In this document: one piece after another, positions 10,032-19,829 of the stretch
Layout of the letters: each line of letters starts with the position of its first letter
How positions within the stretch are numbered: position 1 is the first letter of the stretch
Origin: Chthonomonadaceae bacterium
Lineage (GTDB): Bacteria > Armatimonadota > Chthonomonadetes > Chthonomonadales > Chthonomonadaceae
Direction: 5' to 3'
Assembly: GCA_025352825.1 (NCBI GenBank)
Contig: JANXSG010000024.1
Span: 1 to 64,000 of the forward strand
DNA: 64,000 nt
Program-made: the position numbers and the translations under genes
Notes under the pieces: generated by a model
What the model was told of the DNA's origin: nothing
The model's input: only the letters and a program-made list of their open reading frames with translations
Database searches by the model: none

Positions 10032-10205
10032 ATGAAAAATGTACTCTATCTGATTCTCGCGTTGATCGTCGCCAGTCTTTTGTGGGGAGTGATTAAGAGT
10101 TTAGTATTTGGTGTAATAGGATTAATTTTCCATATAGCTATGATCAGTCTATTCTGCTATCTGGTTTTTGCTATTTTTAAGGCGATGACCAAACAAAAAA
10201 TTTAG
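10032..10205 (+). CDS. Small membrane protein (57 aa)
   Basis: MKNVLYLILALIVASLLWGVIKSLVFGVIGLIFHIAMISLFCYLVFAIFKAMTKQKI*, below the ORF-track cutoff; preceded by 'aaaaaagggagccgtc' RBS-like sequence; two hydrophobic segments. Confidence 0.55.
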   Translation: MKNVLYLILALIVASLLWGVIKSLVFGVIGLIFHIAMISLFCYLVFAIFKAMTKQKI

Positions 10206-10966
10206 TAAGTTATAGCACTGTCAACCAGATATACAGGCCAAGGCCAGTCAGTATTTGATATGGAATTCTGTAGAATTGGGACGTTTTGGAGGGTATCTAT
10301 GATGGTACAGTAGCCAATATCCTCTCCAAATCCATTATCTGCAAGTTTGATGGCGTGCTTTCCTTCGATCATACTTCGAAGTAGATTCGAGTCGGACTGC
10401 CATAATCGGCGCGCTGCAATGGCAGCATCGTCCTGCTCAGGCATCTCCCACGGCCCTGCGAAACCGGAGATAGCCTCTATATAAAGTCCGGCAACTAATG
10501 CATCTTCCAGAGTGAAACGACCATTTGTTCCTGAACAGACAATCACAATATCAGATTGACTCTCCCGCGCTAAACTCCAGGCGCTCCGAGCCACCGACAT
10601 TCGATTTAATGCCGCTCCTAGTAATACTGCTTTCGCGGAGGCGACTTTTTGAGTAGCTTTGGTACCGTTGGTGGTAGATATAACGACAGGTTTATCCGTA
10701 AAATCTAAAGTTGAAAATTCTACTGGTGAGTTTCCATAGTCGAATCCGGGAGCTTTCCATCCACCAGATTCACCGCAGAGCACATAGCCCTTAGATCGTG
10801 CAAACTGAGATGCCGTATCGTGGCTTGCAGCCACATACACGGCAGGACATCCTCTCTCGAAGAGTGTTGAAATAACGGTAGTCGCTCGGAGCACGTCAAT
10901 CACAATACATACAGTCTCGGAAACATCACCCGCGAGTTCAGGTAGTAGAGCCGCTCTTATCTGCAT
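10202..10966 (-). CDS. comB: 2-phosphosulfolactate phosphatase family protein (ComB)
   Basis: 'CIVIDVLRATTVISTLFERG', 'CGESGGWKAPGFDYGNSPVEF', 'VISTTNGTKA' motifs. Confidence 0.88.
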   Translation of the reverse strand: MQIRAALLPELAGDVSETVCIVIDVLRATTVISTLFERGCPAVYVAASHDTASQFARSKGYVLCGESGGWKAPGFDYGNSPVEFSTLDFTDKPVVISTTNGTKATQKVASAKAVLLGAALNRMSVARSAWSLARESQSDIVIVCSGTNGRFTLEDALVAGLYIEAISGFAGPWEMPEQDDAAIAARRLWQSDSNLLRSMIEGKHAIKLADNGFGEDIGYCTIIDTLQNVPILQNSISNTDWPWPVYLVDSAITY

Positions 10967-10981
10967 TTCTGTCCTGCTGAT

Positions 10982-11692
10982 CTAATGTGCATTTTCTAAC
11001 CGCTTCATTTCGCGTGTAAATATTGGCACACTATTTTTATCCCATACCCAAATTTTTATGGTTTTCACGGTTCCCTTACAGGCCTGCACCGCTTCCATCA
11101 TAATTGCAGCCGTGCTTTCGGCCGCCTCACGGCGTGTTTCATCAGTTATCCAGTTTGGCTGCTGAATGACGTTATCTGTAAAATCGGGAAGGATGAGAGA
11201 GTTACCGCCGTACTGAAAGATCAACTCTGCAGCTTTTCGTACTGCCTGTTTGATAATGCCAGGATTAGTTCGTTTCTTTTCGTCGAAAATCACTGCGAGG
11301 GCAGTCTTCTTAAATCGATACTTCCCACCAGATCCTATGAACGCCTCCCCTGGCTTCAGCGGTGCCGCACCATTTGCTTCATATTGAATCTGACATGCTG
11401 TATAGTCACGAGCAAATTTAGCCGCACCCGTTATCATTTTCAAGTCGGTACCTACCGGAACAATGATTCCATCTGCCTTTAACAGCATGGGCATCCGTCG
11501 ATGAGATGTCCAAAGCTCCACGCGAGTCCCCTGCATATCCACGTGGCTCACCGGACGAGTAACCCATGGATAGTCGTTCTCGAACAGTCGAATCAGGTAT
11601 CGCTTGAATGCTGCTTCGAGTGTTGCCCGGTCAAGTTTTGCTGCCGGAGGGGTTAATTGTGTCTTCAGTTCACCCGCTTCAATAAATGCCAT
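10982..11692 (-). CDS. Macro-domain-like (putative ADP-ribose/nucleotide-binding) protein
   Basis: 'ADGIIVPVGTDLKMITGAAKFARDY...LKPGEAFIGSGGKYRFKKTALAVIFDEKK...IKIWVWD' follows a macro-domain pattern; assignment by eye only. Confidence 0.5.
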   Translation of the reverse strand: MAFIEAGELKTQLTPPAAKLDRATLEAAFKRYLIRLFENDYPWVTRPVSHVDMQGTRVELWTSHRRMPMLLKADGIIVPVGTDLKMITGAAKFARDYTACQIQYEANGAAPLKPGEAFIGSGGKYRFKKTALAVIFDEKKRTNPGIIKQAVRKAAELIFQYGGNSLILPDFTDNVIQQPNWITDETRREAAESTAAIMMEAVQACKGTVKTIKIWVWDKNSVPIFTREMKRLENAH

Positions 11693-11737
11693 TTCTCTTC
11701 TACTCCTGAATGTCCACTTTTCAAACTAGAATGCTTT

Positions 11738-13108
11738 TCACTCCCACGAAAGACAGGAAACAGGCAGAAGATCAGGATTATCACAGGCTGTTCTTCCGGT
11801 CTTCGAGAGAGGATACCATTCGCCTTCGATCTTCACACGTACAATATCGGCAGTAAAATCGTTATTCGTTCCATGCTCTGTGCAGTTGGAGAAGAGTGAG
11901 GAACCTACGCCATATACATCGACAGGTACGCCCATCGCTTCGAATTTCTTTATCCTGGCCGGGTTAAATCCACCTGTTACTGTGATTTTAACATTTTTAC
12001 ACCAAGCGCGAGCACGCTCGACCCACTCCATCGGCAGTTCCCAGCACTCGTAAGCATTATCTATGGCTTCTCTCAGCTGAAAACAGAGCCTGGGGTTAAC
12101 ACCATTATCAAGTGACGGATCGCCTAACGGAGTAATACTCGCATCGCGCATCGCACCACCAGTGTCGGGTCGCACTCCATAGAGAATATATTTTCTGGCT
12201 TCATCTTCGTTCCCCGAGATCGAGAGTTCGCGATACTTCTGGAACATACTGGTCATAACCTGAAGCGAGGTTCGGATACAGTCATTGTAGAAATCCACCA
12301 GCGCAATACGCGGAACATCCGGTGAGAGCGTTGAGGCGAATGCCATCATTGTTTCAGCTGTATCTCCTAGGAAACAGGCTATTGCCGCATGCGCCACCGT
12401 ACCCCCGCCCGCCCCACCCCACCAGTCGCCTTGTTCATCAGTAGATACATGCGAGTGTGCGCTTTGTCCCGTTCGGGCATTGAATGCCTCCACTCCGATA
12501 TGATATGCAAAGCCGTCGGATGCCTGCACTTCGTGGGCATCGAAACGTGCTGGAAAGAAAAGCACATCTTTGCCGCGAGCGGCATCCAGCACATAGTATA
12601 CGTTCGTCGCGATGCGTGTCCCGCGGGTCAGCGCACCTAATGTGGGCGTTTCCAGCATTGCGAATTCGCGGTATTTGCCACGTACTTTCAGTACCGGAGA
12701 GACCTGATTGGCGTCGCCGCCATAGAAAGCCAACGCTCCGTCATGGACAGCCCAAACTTCGGTCTGGTCGAAAGTATCGACCCATGTGCCATCGGAATGG
12801 AAATACCCGGTGCAGGTCTGGAGCATAGCAAGCGCTTTGTCAACCCCCACGATAACCGAGAATGGTTTACGTCGGGTGAACCACTGCATCTCAACTTCGA
12901 TATCCCCTATGGATATGTTGGCTAGATCGCGGCCGATATCGGAAAGATCAGGAGAAGTACCGCCAAATCTATATCCTTGCCTGGCAAGATTTGACAGTAC
13001 CGAGACGATGTTATTGAAATATTTGTCGGAATACCAACCCTGCCTCATGCGATGGATATCAAGCTTGAAGGTATTAATCGGCAGCCGCGTTCCATCGAAG
13101 ACACTCAT
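11738..13108 (-). CDS. pncB: Nicotinate phosphoribosyltransferase
   Basis: 'DIHRMRQGWYSDKYF', 'PTLGALTRGTRIATNV', 'ITVTGGFNPARIKKFEAMGVPVDVYGVGSSL'. Confidence 0.9.
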   Translation of the reverse strand: MSVFDGTRLPINTFKLDIHRMRQGWYSDKYFNNIVSVLSNLARQGYRFGGTSPDLSDIGRDLANISIGDIEVEMQWFTRRKPFSVIVGVDKALAMLQTCTGYFHSDGTWVDTFDQTEVWAVHDGALAFYGGDANQVSPVLKVRGKYREFAMLETPTLGALTRGTRIATNVYYVLDAARGKDVLFFPARFDAHEVQASDGFAYHIGVEAFNARTGQSAHSHVSTDEQGDWWGGAGGGTVAHAAIACFLGDTAETMMAFASTLSPDVPRIALVDFYNDCIRTSLQVMTSMFQKYRELSISGNEDEARKYILYGVRPDTGGAMRDASITPLGDPSLDNGVNPRLCFQLREAIDNAYECWELPMEWVERARAWCKNVKITVTGGFNPARIKKFEAMGVPVDVYGVGSSLFSNCTEHGTNNDFTADIVRVKIEGEWYPLSKTGRTACDNPDLLPVSCLSWE

Positions 13109-13185
13109 CGCAGCTCCTAATCGCTGAAAATCATATTGAATTATAGCATATACAGGACTTATTTTTGCTGAAAAGCCGGGCTAGA

Positions 13186-13803
13186 TTACGTCCCATATAG
13201 CCTGTCACCAAAGTCTCCAAGGCCGGGCAGAATGTATTTTTTGCTGTTGAGTTCGCGGTCAAGCGCGGCACAGATTATATCGAGTTGAGGGAATCTGGTT
13301 TCCAGAAGATTCATACCTTCTGGTGCGGCTACGATACAGACCAGCTTTACGTTTTTTGGCTGCCCTGAATATATTCGATCCAGAGCCTGCTCAGCCGAGC
13401 CACCAGTAGCAAGCATCGGATCGAGAAGAATTACCATTTTGTCTTTGATCTCTGGAAGTTTACTATAGTATGCTGATGCGGCTGAGGTTTCTTCGTTGCG
13501 TTCTAATCCAAGATATCCGACCGAAGCACCAGGAAGAATATCCAGCGCTGCCTCAAGCATCCCTAGCCCCGCTCTTAGCACTGGTATAACTACCAGATCA
13601 TCCGCGAGCTGCTTGCAGGATGTTGCTTCCAAGGGTGTTTGAATAGTTACAGATTTTGTGGGCAGATCACGAGCGGCTTCGGTGATCAGCAGCTGGGATA
13701 TCGATTTCGTGAGCCTGCGGTAAGTCTCGGGATCTGTACCTACATCCCTGAGTCTCGACAATATATGTTCCGCTAAAGAGTGTTTTAAAATGGTATAAGA
13801 CAT
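13186..13803 (-). CDS. upp: Uracil phosphoribosyltransferase
   Basis: 'ILKHSLAEHILSRLRD', 'VVIPVLRAGLGMLEA', 'DPMLATGGSA'; start trimmed from the ORF track because the upstream extension lies in a repeat. Confidence 0.93.
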   Translation of the reverse strand: MSYTILKHSLAEHILSRLRDVGTDPETYRRLTKSISQLLITEAARDLPTKSVTIQTPLEATSCKQLADDLVVIPVLRAGLGMLEAALDILPGASVGYLGLERNEETSAASAYYSKLPEIKDKMVILLDPMLATGGSAEQALDRIYSGQPKNVKLVCIVAAPEGMNLLETRFPQLDIICAALDRELNSKKYILPGLGDFGDRLYGT

Positions 13804-13820
13804 AGATCTCCCTAATACAG

Positions 13821-13857
13821 CCCTCACCCTTTGCTCCTCTCCCAAAAACAGGAGAGG
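13821..13857. repeat. C/G-rich interspersed palindromic repeat (CCCTCACC...CTCTCCCAAAAACAGGAGAGG)
   Basis: Internal hairpin CTCTCCCAAAAACAGGAGAG; inverted partner at 13956-13998. Confidence 0.75.
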
Positions 13858-13947
13858 AAAGTTACTGCTCTGTCAGATTTCCAATGTTTTGTTAAGTTTA
13901 ATCTCATTCCAGCCTATGTCATTGCAGTATAATAGTGTAGCTGTGGT

Positions 13948-14718
13948 TTAAAGTTCCCCCTCTCCTGTTTTTGGGAGAGGGGGCAGGGGGTGAGGGCTGT
14001 CTGCTGCTTCCTGCTTTTCTCTAGCCAAAAGCTTCTCTGCCCGTTCTGGCCCGGGAGGCTCCATCGGGCATCCGTTTTGGGTCATCAGACTCGCGATATC
14101 CGCCATAACGCGTGTGGTTATCTCCTCACGAGAGCTTTTCTCATCAAAAAGTATCGGTTTTCCAAAAATAACACGCAGGGATACACGTTTCGAGCGTTTC
14201 TGATTTCGGGGAAGCATCTCGAATGTTCCGATTAGCGCCGCAGGTACAACTGGGCACTTGATCTTCTGTACCATCAATCCTATACCTGGCTGCCCCGGAT
14301 TCAAAAGTCCGTCATAGGTTCGCGTTCCTTCAGGAAATATGCCAATAGTATAACCATGCTCAAGAACTGTGAAAGCTTTTCTCAGCATGGCACGGTCTGC
14401 TGTCTGACGGCGAACTGGAAACACTTGGATTGCTTCCAGAAGATAGGCTAATATTTTGTTATCCCACAGCTCACTTCGGGCGATACCCCACATTTTGCGC
14501 GTTCCATAAATCGCTGCCCAACCCAGAACAGGATCGATGTAGCTTGCATGATTGGCAGCAAAAATTAGACTTCCTGTCCGAGGTACATTTTCTAAACCTA
14601 TAACTTTCCACCGTCCATAGACCTTGAATATGAGTCTACATAACCAGGCGAGCAGGTGATGGACAATCAGAAGATCGAGCCTCTGTTTGAAGCTAACCTC
14701 GATTTCAGATTTCTTCAC
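13948..14718 (-). CDS. 1-acyl-sn-glycerol-3-phosphate acyltransferase (PlsC family)
   Basis: 'AANHASYIDPVLGWAAIYGTRKMWGIA' and 'GIFPEGTRTYDGLLNPG' motifs. Confidence 0.9.
   Translation of the reverse strand: MKKSEIEVSFKQRLDLLIVHHLLAWLCRLIFKVYGRWKVIGLENVPRTGSLIFAANHASYIDPVLGWAAIYGTRKMWGIARSELWDNKILAYLLEAIQVFPVRRQTADRAMLRKAFTVLEHGYTIGIFPEGTRTYDGLLNPGQPGIGLMVQKIKCPVVPAALIGTFEMLPRNQKRSKRVSLRVIFGKPILFDEKSSREEITTRVMADIASLMTQNGCPMEPPGPERAEKLLAREKQEAADSPHPLPPLPKTGEGEL
13956..13998. repeat. C/G-rich interspersed palindromic repeat
   Basis: CCCCCTCTCCTGTTTTTGGGAGAGGGGGCAGGGGGTGAGGGC; overlaps the 3' end of the plsC-like CDS. Confidence 0.8.
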
Positions 14719-15404
14719 GCGATTGGCGACCTTCTCTCGTCAGCTAATTTCACAATTTTATCCACCACTTCGTCAAGCGCAAATCCGTCTGTATCGAGAA
14801 CCACAGCATCAGCTGCTGCCTTTAGAGGAGAGTCTTTTCTACTGCTGTCTCGTGCATCTCTTATGATCTGATCCTGTAACACCTCTTGATAATCCGCAGC
14901 TAAGCCTAATCTTCTAAACTGCTCAACCCTTCTTCTCGCTCTCTCCTCGGGGCTGGCGGTGAGGAATATTTTCAGTCCAGCATCTGGGAACACGACTGTG
15001 CCTATATCTCTTCCTTCCAGCAGCGCTCCTCTTGGATCATTTCTAGCAAGTTCCCTCTGAAGTGCAACAACTCCATATCTGACATCTGGAATTACGGATA
15101 ATGCAGATGTAAACTGAGAAATTTCAGGGGTGCGGATTGCTTCTGTAACATCTTCCTCATCAAGAAATAGGCTTTGTTGATATGTTTCGGAGAGCGGAGA
15201 AAATTTGATTTTCAGCTCTGATACAAGTGGAATCAGACTTTCATGATCTTCTACTCCAAGATGCATTCTTTTAGCTTTAAGCGCTAATGCACGATACATT
15301 GCACCCGTATCGATATATGTTACTCCAACAGTCTGAGCAACTCGTCGCGATACACTGCTCTTTCCTGCGCCAGCCGGTCCGTCAATCGCGATTGTAAATG
15401 GCAT
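14715..15404 (-). CDS. cmk: (d)CMP kinase
   Basis: 'TIAIDGPAGAGKSSVSRRVAQ', 'YIDTGAMYRA', 'GRDIGTVVFPDA'. Confidence 0.95.
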   Translation of the reverse strand: MPFTIAIDGPAGAGKSSVSRRVAQTVGVTYIDTGAMYRALALKAKRMHLGVEDHESLIPLVSELKIKFSPLSETYQQSLFLDEEDVTEAIRTPEISQFTSALSVIPDVRYGVVALQRELARNDPRGALLEGRDIGTVVFPDAGLKIFLTASPEERARRRVEQFRRLGLAADYQEVLQDQIIRDARDSSRKDSPLKAAADAVVLDTDGFALDEVVDKIVKLADERRSPIA

Positions 15405-15597
15405 TCAAATCCCCTCTCGTCACCATTGCACGATTCCTCAGAATTGATTAAAATTCCTTCTGGACTGTTATTGGTACTTCATCTTTGAAGGACGGCTAAG
15501 AGGATATTGCGAACAAAATATTGAAATTATAAGTCAGAGAAGAGGATTCCCTGAAAATTGCGGAAGTCTATAAAGATGTGAATAGGAGTAAATTTGA

Positions 15598-15843
15598 ATG
15601 CCAATTCTCACGCATTCTGTGCGTGCAGCGAGAGCCCTGCGACGCCTGGAAAAAACTTTGCAAAACTGGCAGGATGATCCAGAAAGTCCCCGAGCTGATG
15701 TAGACCGTATGCTTTTAATTATTAACGATATGAGGCAGTGGGTACAAGGCCATGTTCTTGCTGACCTGGACAAAGCTGAACAAAATTTAAAAAAACGGAA
15801 GAGTTCTGAAGATGGCAGAAAATATTTTCCTCAAAGTGAGTGA
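15598..15843 (+). CDS. Hypothetical small protein (81 aa)
   Basis: ORF with helical/charged composition in an otherwise open gap. Confidence 0.45.
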   Translation: MPILTHSVRAARALRRLEKTLQNWQDDPESPRADVDRMLLIINDMRQWVQGHVLADLDKAEQNLKKRKSSEDGRKYFPQSE

Positions 15844-15948
15844 CATTCATTTCTAATTTTCATACACCCCACCGACCGTTATCTGAATAGTATATCCGTT
15901 TCCGCTAAAGTAAACGCATGTCGATATTTCTTCATTTCGTTATATCCT

Positions 15949-16965
15949 ATGAAAAACCCCATGTCCGAGAATAAGGGCGTGTTAACCCTCTCAGTGGTCG
16001 TGCCAGTATTTAACGGCGGAAGCTACATGCCAATATGCTTAGATTCTCTAACGAAATCAGTGCAATCAGTCTCTGAAGAACTGCGAAAAACAGTTGAAAT
16101 TGTAATTTGTGACAACTGTTCAAATGATGGCACGTTTGAATTGGCAAATGAGTTTCGGTGTGAATGCACCTTACGCGTACTCCAGCCGCCTGCTCATTTT
16201 GAAAATCGAACAGAGAATTGGCATTTTGGACTGTCGCATGCTCTCGGAGCTTGGATTATAATGCTTCACTGTGATGATCGGATGGCGCTTAATGGAATAG
16301 CGAATATTCTTAAAATCTGCAAATCTCACACGCTGACGGACGTAGTGATGCTCTCTGGCAGACATCGCGTGTTCAGCGATGATACTCCTCCAGGCAGACT
16401 GTTTCCCATATGGCCGCTTCCTTCATTAATTTCAGGACATAAACTGCGTGAACAGATACTTCTACGACACTGCCCTTTTGTTCCGTTTCAGGTGATGAAA
16501 AGAGTAATCTATGAGAAGATTGGCGGGCTTGACTTCAAATATGAGCTGGTACAGGATTGGGATCTGTGGATAAGGCTGCTGGCTGAAGGAGAGGTATACT
16601 ATACAGGGTTTCACTTCGGCGACTGGCGAGTTCATGAAATTAGCGGCCGTTATGCGAGGACATTTGCAAGAGAACATCTTGAACTTGTTTCGGATATCAG
16701 ACGTCTGATACCAGAGATGAGCAACAATACTGCATGGAAGGCGCTAAATGAACAGATTCCACGCATCAGAACATGGATACCAGACACTCCTATCCTCGAA
16801 CTTACGATGGGTTTGAGTCATCAATCCGTAATACTCGAGTGTAAAGAGCCCGATAATAGGGAAATATATGGAATTTTAAAGCGCCAGCGCTGGGCTGTCG
16901 CATGTAAGCTATTCCTCTTGAGGATGCTAGGCAGTCTGAGATTACTGCGAGTTAAGTTTGATTGA
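15949..16965 (+). CDS. Glycosyltransferase family 2
   Basis: 'LSVVVPVFNGGSYMPICLDSL', 'IVICDNCSNDGTFELA', 'QDWDLWIRLLAEGEV'. Confidence 0.92.
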   Translation: MKNPMSENKGVLTLSVVVPVFNGGSYMPICLDSLTKSVQSVSEELRKTVEIVICDNCSNDGTFELANEFRCECTLRVLQPPAHFENRTENWHFGLSHALGAWIIMLHCDDRMALNGIANILKICKSHTLTDVVMLSGRHRVFSDDTPPGRLFPIWPLPSLISGHKLREQILLRHCPFVPFQVMKRVIYEKIGGLDFKYELVQDWDLWIRLLAEGEVYYTGFHFGDWRVHEISGRYARTFAREHLELVSDIRRLIPEMSNNTAWKALNEQIPRIRTWIPDTPILELTMGLSHQSVILECKEPDNREIYGILKRQRWAVACKLFLLRMLGSLRLLRVKFD

Positions 16966-17033
16966 TTTTTAATATCGAACTTCAATGATCTGAATTGTAC
17001 GAACAGTTGATTCATGCCTTTCCTGGAGTGTGG

Positions 17034-18176
17034 ATGAAGATCGATCTCGTATCAGGACATAAAAAAAATTGGGATGCTGGAGCTTCTACAGTGTTTCTGC
17101 ATCTGGACAAATCACTGTCTGACTTAGGGCATGCTACTACTATCTTTCATGCAAGTGATTTTGAAAATCGTCGAATTCCTGGCTCCATCGCCAAACTATT
17201 TGACGCGTACTCTGTACGCAACAGCCTCTATTCGCATACTTCTCAGACAGATGTGGTTGAGGTAGCAGGAAATTTAGGCTGGGTATTGTTCAAAACTCTG
17301 CGCAAAAAATTGGAGAATAGAGCTCCATTGATGGTCACACGACTGCATGGACTTGAGTTTAAGGACGAGCAGTCGCGCATTACGGAAGAGATTGCTCAGC
17401 TAATGAAGCTGCCCTTGAAATACCGCGTTTTTTCACGGCACTGGATTAACTGGCAGGAGTTTGAAAGTATAAAAGTATCAGATCTGGTTATCTGCCACAC
17501 TTCACGTGAAGCAGATGCTATGATCACTGCCGGGCTAAAACAGGAAAAAGATGTCGCGATCGTACCTCTTGGAGTCGACGAGAGATTTTTTTTTGAACAC
17601 AAAACAGCACCGACTGTAAAAAATATTCTTTGGTGGGGTTCCTGGGTAGAGAGAAAAGGTATCTTTTCACTTCCGCGTGCCATAGAACTAGCAGTGCGGG
17701 AGATGCCGGATCTGCATCTCACACTGGGTGGTACTGGCAAACATCCAGAAGAGATACTGCCTCTTTTCGCCGAATCAGTTCGGCACAGAGTGACAGTGCT
17801 TCCGTTTGTGTCTCGAGAAGAACATATTCTATATCTACAAAACAGCGATCTGTTTTTATTTCCCTCTCTTTCAGAAGGATATGGCCTGGCACTGTTAGAG
17901 GCGATGGCATCAGGCATTCCATGTATCACCACGCATACTGGAATGGCTTATGATAGACTAGAACACAATGAAAACGCAGTTATCGTGCCGATGAGTGGGC
18001 CGACCGCCCTTGCTAGAGCAGTAGTTTCGCTGGCAAATGATGTAAAGCGCCGTGAATTAATTAGTCGGAACGCACAGAGAACTGCGCGGGAGCTCACCTG
18101 GGATAGCTTTGCCGCCAGGACTGCACAACTCTATGACTTCCATCTCTCTGAAAAGGCGACATCTGCCCACACATAG
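17034..18176 (+). CDS. Glycosyltransferase (GT4/GT-B)
   Basis: 'LFLFPSLSEGYGLALLEAMASGIPCITTHTG' C-terminal GT4 motif; start set at ATG MKIDLVSG. Confidence 0.92.
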   Translation: MKIDLVSGHKKNWDAGASTVFLHLDKSLSDLGHATTIFHASDFENRRIPGSIAKLFDAYSVRNSLYSHTSQTDVVEVAGNLGWVLFKTLRKKLENRAPLMVTRLHGLEFKDEQSRITEEIAQLMKLPLKYRVFSRHWINWQEFESIKVSDLVICHTSREADAMITAGLKQEKDVAIVPLGVDERFFFEHKTAPTVKNILWWGSWVERKGIFSLPRAIELAVREMPDLHLTLGGTGKHPEEILPLFAESVRHRVTVLPFVSREEHILYLQNSDLFLFPSLSEGYGLALLEAMASGIPCITTHTGMAYDRLEHNENAVIVPMSGPTALARAVVSLANDVKRRELISRNAQRTARELTWDSFAARTAQLYDFHLSEKATSAHT

Positions 18177-18239
18177 TCAATTGTGATATTGCATCAGTGC
18201 ATTCTTTTTTTAAAGTGCATTTTGTTTCTTACTTAACTT

Positions 18240-19547
18240 ATGGTTTCTCCAAGATACAAACGCATATGGCATCTTCTCTTTCAGTTCCTTACCGGCCAGA
18301 TCAGCGTTCAGGGCCTCACCTTCATCACCGGATTTTTACTGCTTCGCTGGCTCAGTATCGATCAATATGCCCAGTTCAGCGTTGCATTCGCTTTTCAGTG
18401 CACTCTGAATATGTTGATAGATGTAGGGTTTTCAAACTCCATTGTGGCTCTGGTTGGTAATCGGGGAGAAGACGGCAGCTTAGTTGGAAGCTATATTCGC
18501 AGCGCTCAGTTCTATCGTTTTCGAATGTTTGTAGTCATGTGCGTGGGGTCGGCCGCAGCCTTTCCACTGATGACAAGACATCAGCCGTGGGGTCTGCAAA
18601 CCAAATCCGTTCTCTTTGCTGCTATCATTGCTTCCGTTTTCCTTCAGGGAAACCTGATGTATGGTGCATCGCTGTTAATCCGGCGTCAGCTTAAGTCGTA
18701 CTACAGCGCCCAGTTATCAGCAGCGATTGGACGTTTAATCATCTGTTTGATACTGCATAAACTCGGTTTGCTGTCTGGGGTTGTGGCAGTGTGGGCAAGC
18801 ACATTCTGGATATTTCTTACGGGATATCAGTACCACAAAAGCGCCAAGCGACTCGTAGCAGTCCCTCCTGAAAGCCTACCCGAACACAATAGGGACATGC
18901 TTCATTATGTCTATCCACTCGTACCAGGAATAGTATTTACCGCACTTCAAGGGCAGATAGGAATTGTGTTGATCACAATTTTTGGGCGCACCAAGAACAT
19001 CGCAGAAGTGGCCGCTCTCGGAAGATTGGGCGTTATTTTCGGTGTATTCACTGCATACTACACTGTAATCGTTGAACCCTACATTGCACGTATTCATGTC
19101 GATCAGTTAAAACTTCGCTACTTCCAAATTGCGTTAACGTCATTTGGATTTGGCATACTATTTACAGCGCTTGCTTTCTTATATCCACGACTTTACCTAT
19201 GGCTTTTGGGACCGAAGTATCATCATCTGGGCGCTGAGATAGGCTGGATTGTGCTATATTCGTCTATGGGGTACATTGCAGGTGCATTCGGATCGATGAA
19301 CAGAGCAAGGAAATGGGTCTACTGGAGCTATACAATGATGACTATAGTTGCTGTCATCATCACCCAAATCATATCCCTTTTCTATTTGGATCTCCGTACC
19401 ACACACGGTGTCATTCTATTCTCGTTTTATGCAGATTTAAGTGTGTTAATTGTTCATATGGTGGCTGGAATTTATGGCCTCTACAATATAAAAACGACAG
19501 ATTTCATGGAAGAGATTCCTGCTTCACAGGCAGCAAATATTGATTAA
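18240..19547 (+). CDS. Oligosaccharide flippase / polysaccharide biosynthesis membrane protein (Wzx-like)
   Basis: Multi-TM protein with N-terminal 'GLTFITGFLLLRWLSIDQYAQF' typical of Wzx-like proteins. Confidence 0.75.
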   Translation: MVSPRYKRIWHLLFQFLTGQISVQGLTFITGFLLLRWLSIDQYAQFSVAFAFQCTLNMLIDVGFSNSIVALVGNRGEDGSLVGSYIRSAQFYRFRMFVVMCVGSAAAFPLMTRHQPWGLQTKSVLFAAIIASVFLQGNLMYGASLLIRRQLKSYYSAQLSAAIGRLIICLILHKLGLLSGVVAVWASTFWIFLTGYQYHKSAKRLVAVPPESLPEHNRDMLHYVYPLVPGIVFTALQGQIGIVLITIFGRTKNIAEVAALGRLGVIFGVFTAYYTVIVEPYIARIHVDQLKLRYFQIALTSFGFGILFTALAFLYPRLYLWLLGPKYHHLGAEIGWIVLYSSMGYIAGAFGSMNRARKWVYWSYTMMTIVAVIITQIISLFYLDLRTTHGVILFSFYADLSVLIVHMVAGIYGLYNIKTTDFMEEIPASQAANID

Positions 19548-19603
19548 TAATATCCAAAGCTGGCGTAGTCAGAACCAAAATGATGACACCTTAATAACGA
19601 TTC

Positions 19604-19708
19604 GCGACGGGCTAAAGCCCTTCGCTACAAAGTACAAATGTCCTGAAGGACATGATTGTGTGTCCGGAGGACACTTGTCTTTTCCAGCGAAGGGCTTTAG
19701 CCCGTCGC
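19604..19708. repeat. Composite palindromic intergenic repeat with 23-bp perfect terminal inverted repeats
   Basis: GCGACGGGCTAAAGCCCTTCGCT (19604-19626) and exact reverse complement AGCGAAGGGCTTTAGCCCGTCGC (19686-19708), enclosing palindromes TGTCCTGAAGGACA and GTGTCCGGAGGACAC. Confidence 0.92.
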
Positions 19709-19829
19709 ATAAATTCATTCATGGTTGCGTTCATTTTGAATGCAACATAACTTCGAAGGTATTGATCCAACAGGAGATCATATCAGTTTTTTGGGATTAT
19801 CATTCAGATAAACCAGGAGGTATTACTGC

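Noticed and set aside
13804-13845. Upstream extension of the upp ORF (MGEEQRVRAVLGRS...)
   Set aside because: The extension is translated from the interspersed repeat; the canonical start is MSYTILKHSL at 13803
17396-17932. 178-aa minus-strand ORF
   Set aside because: Antisense to a clear GT4 gene
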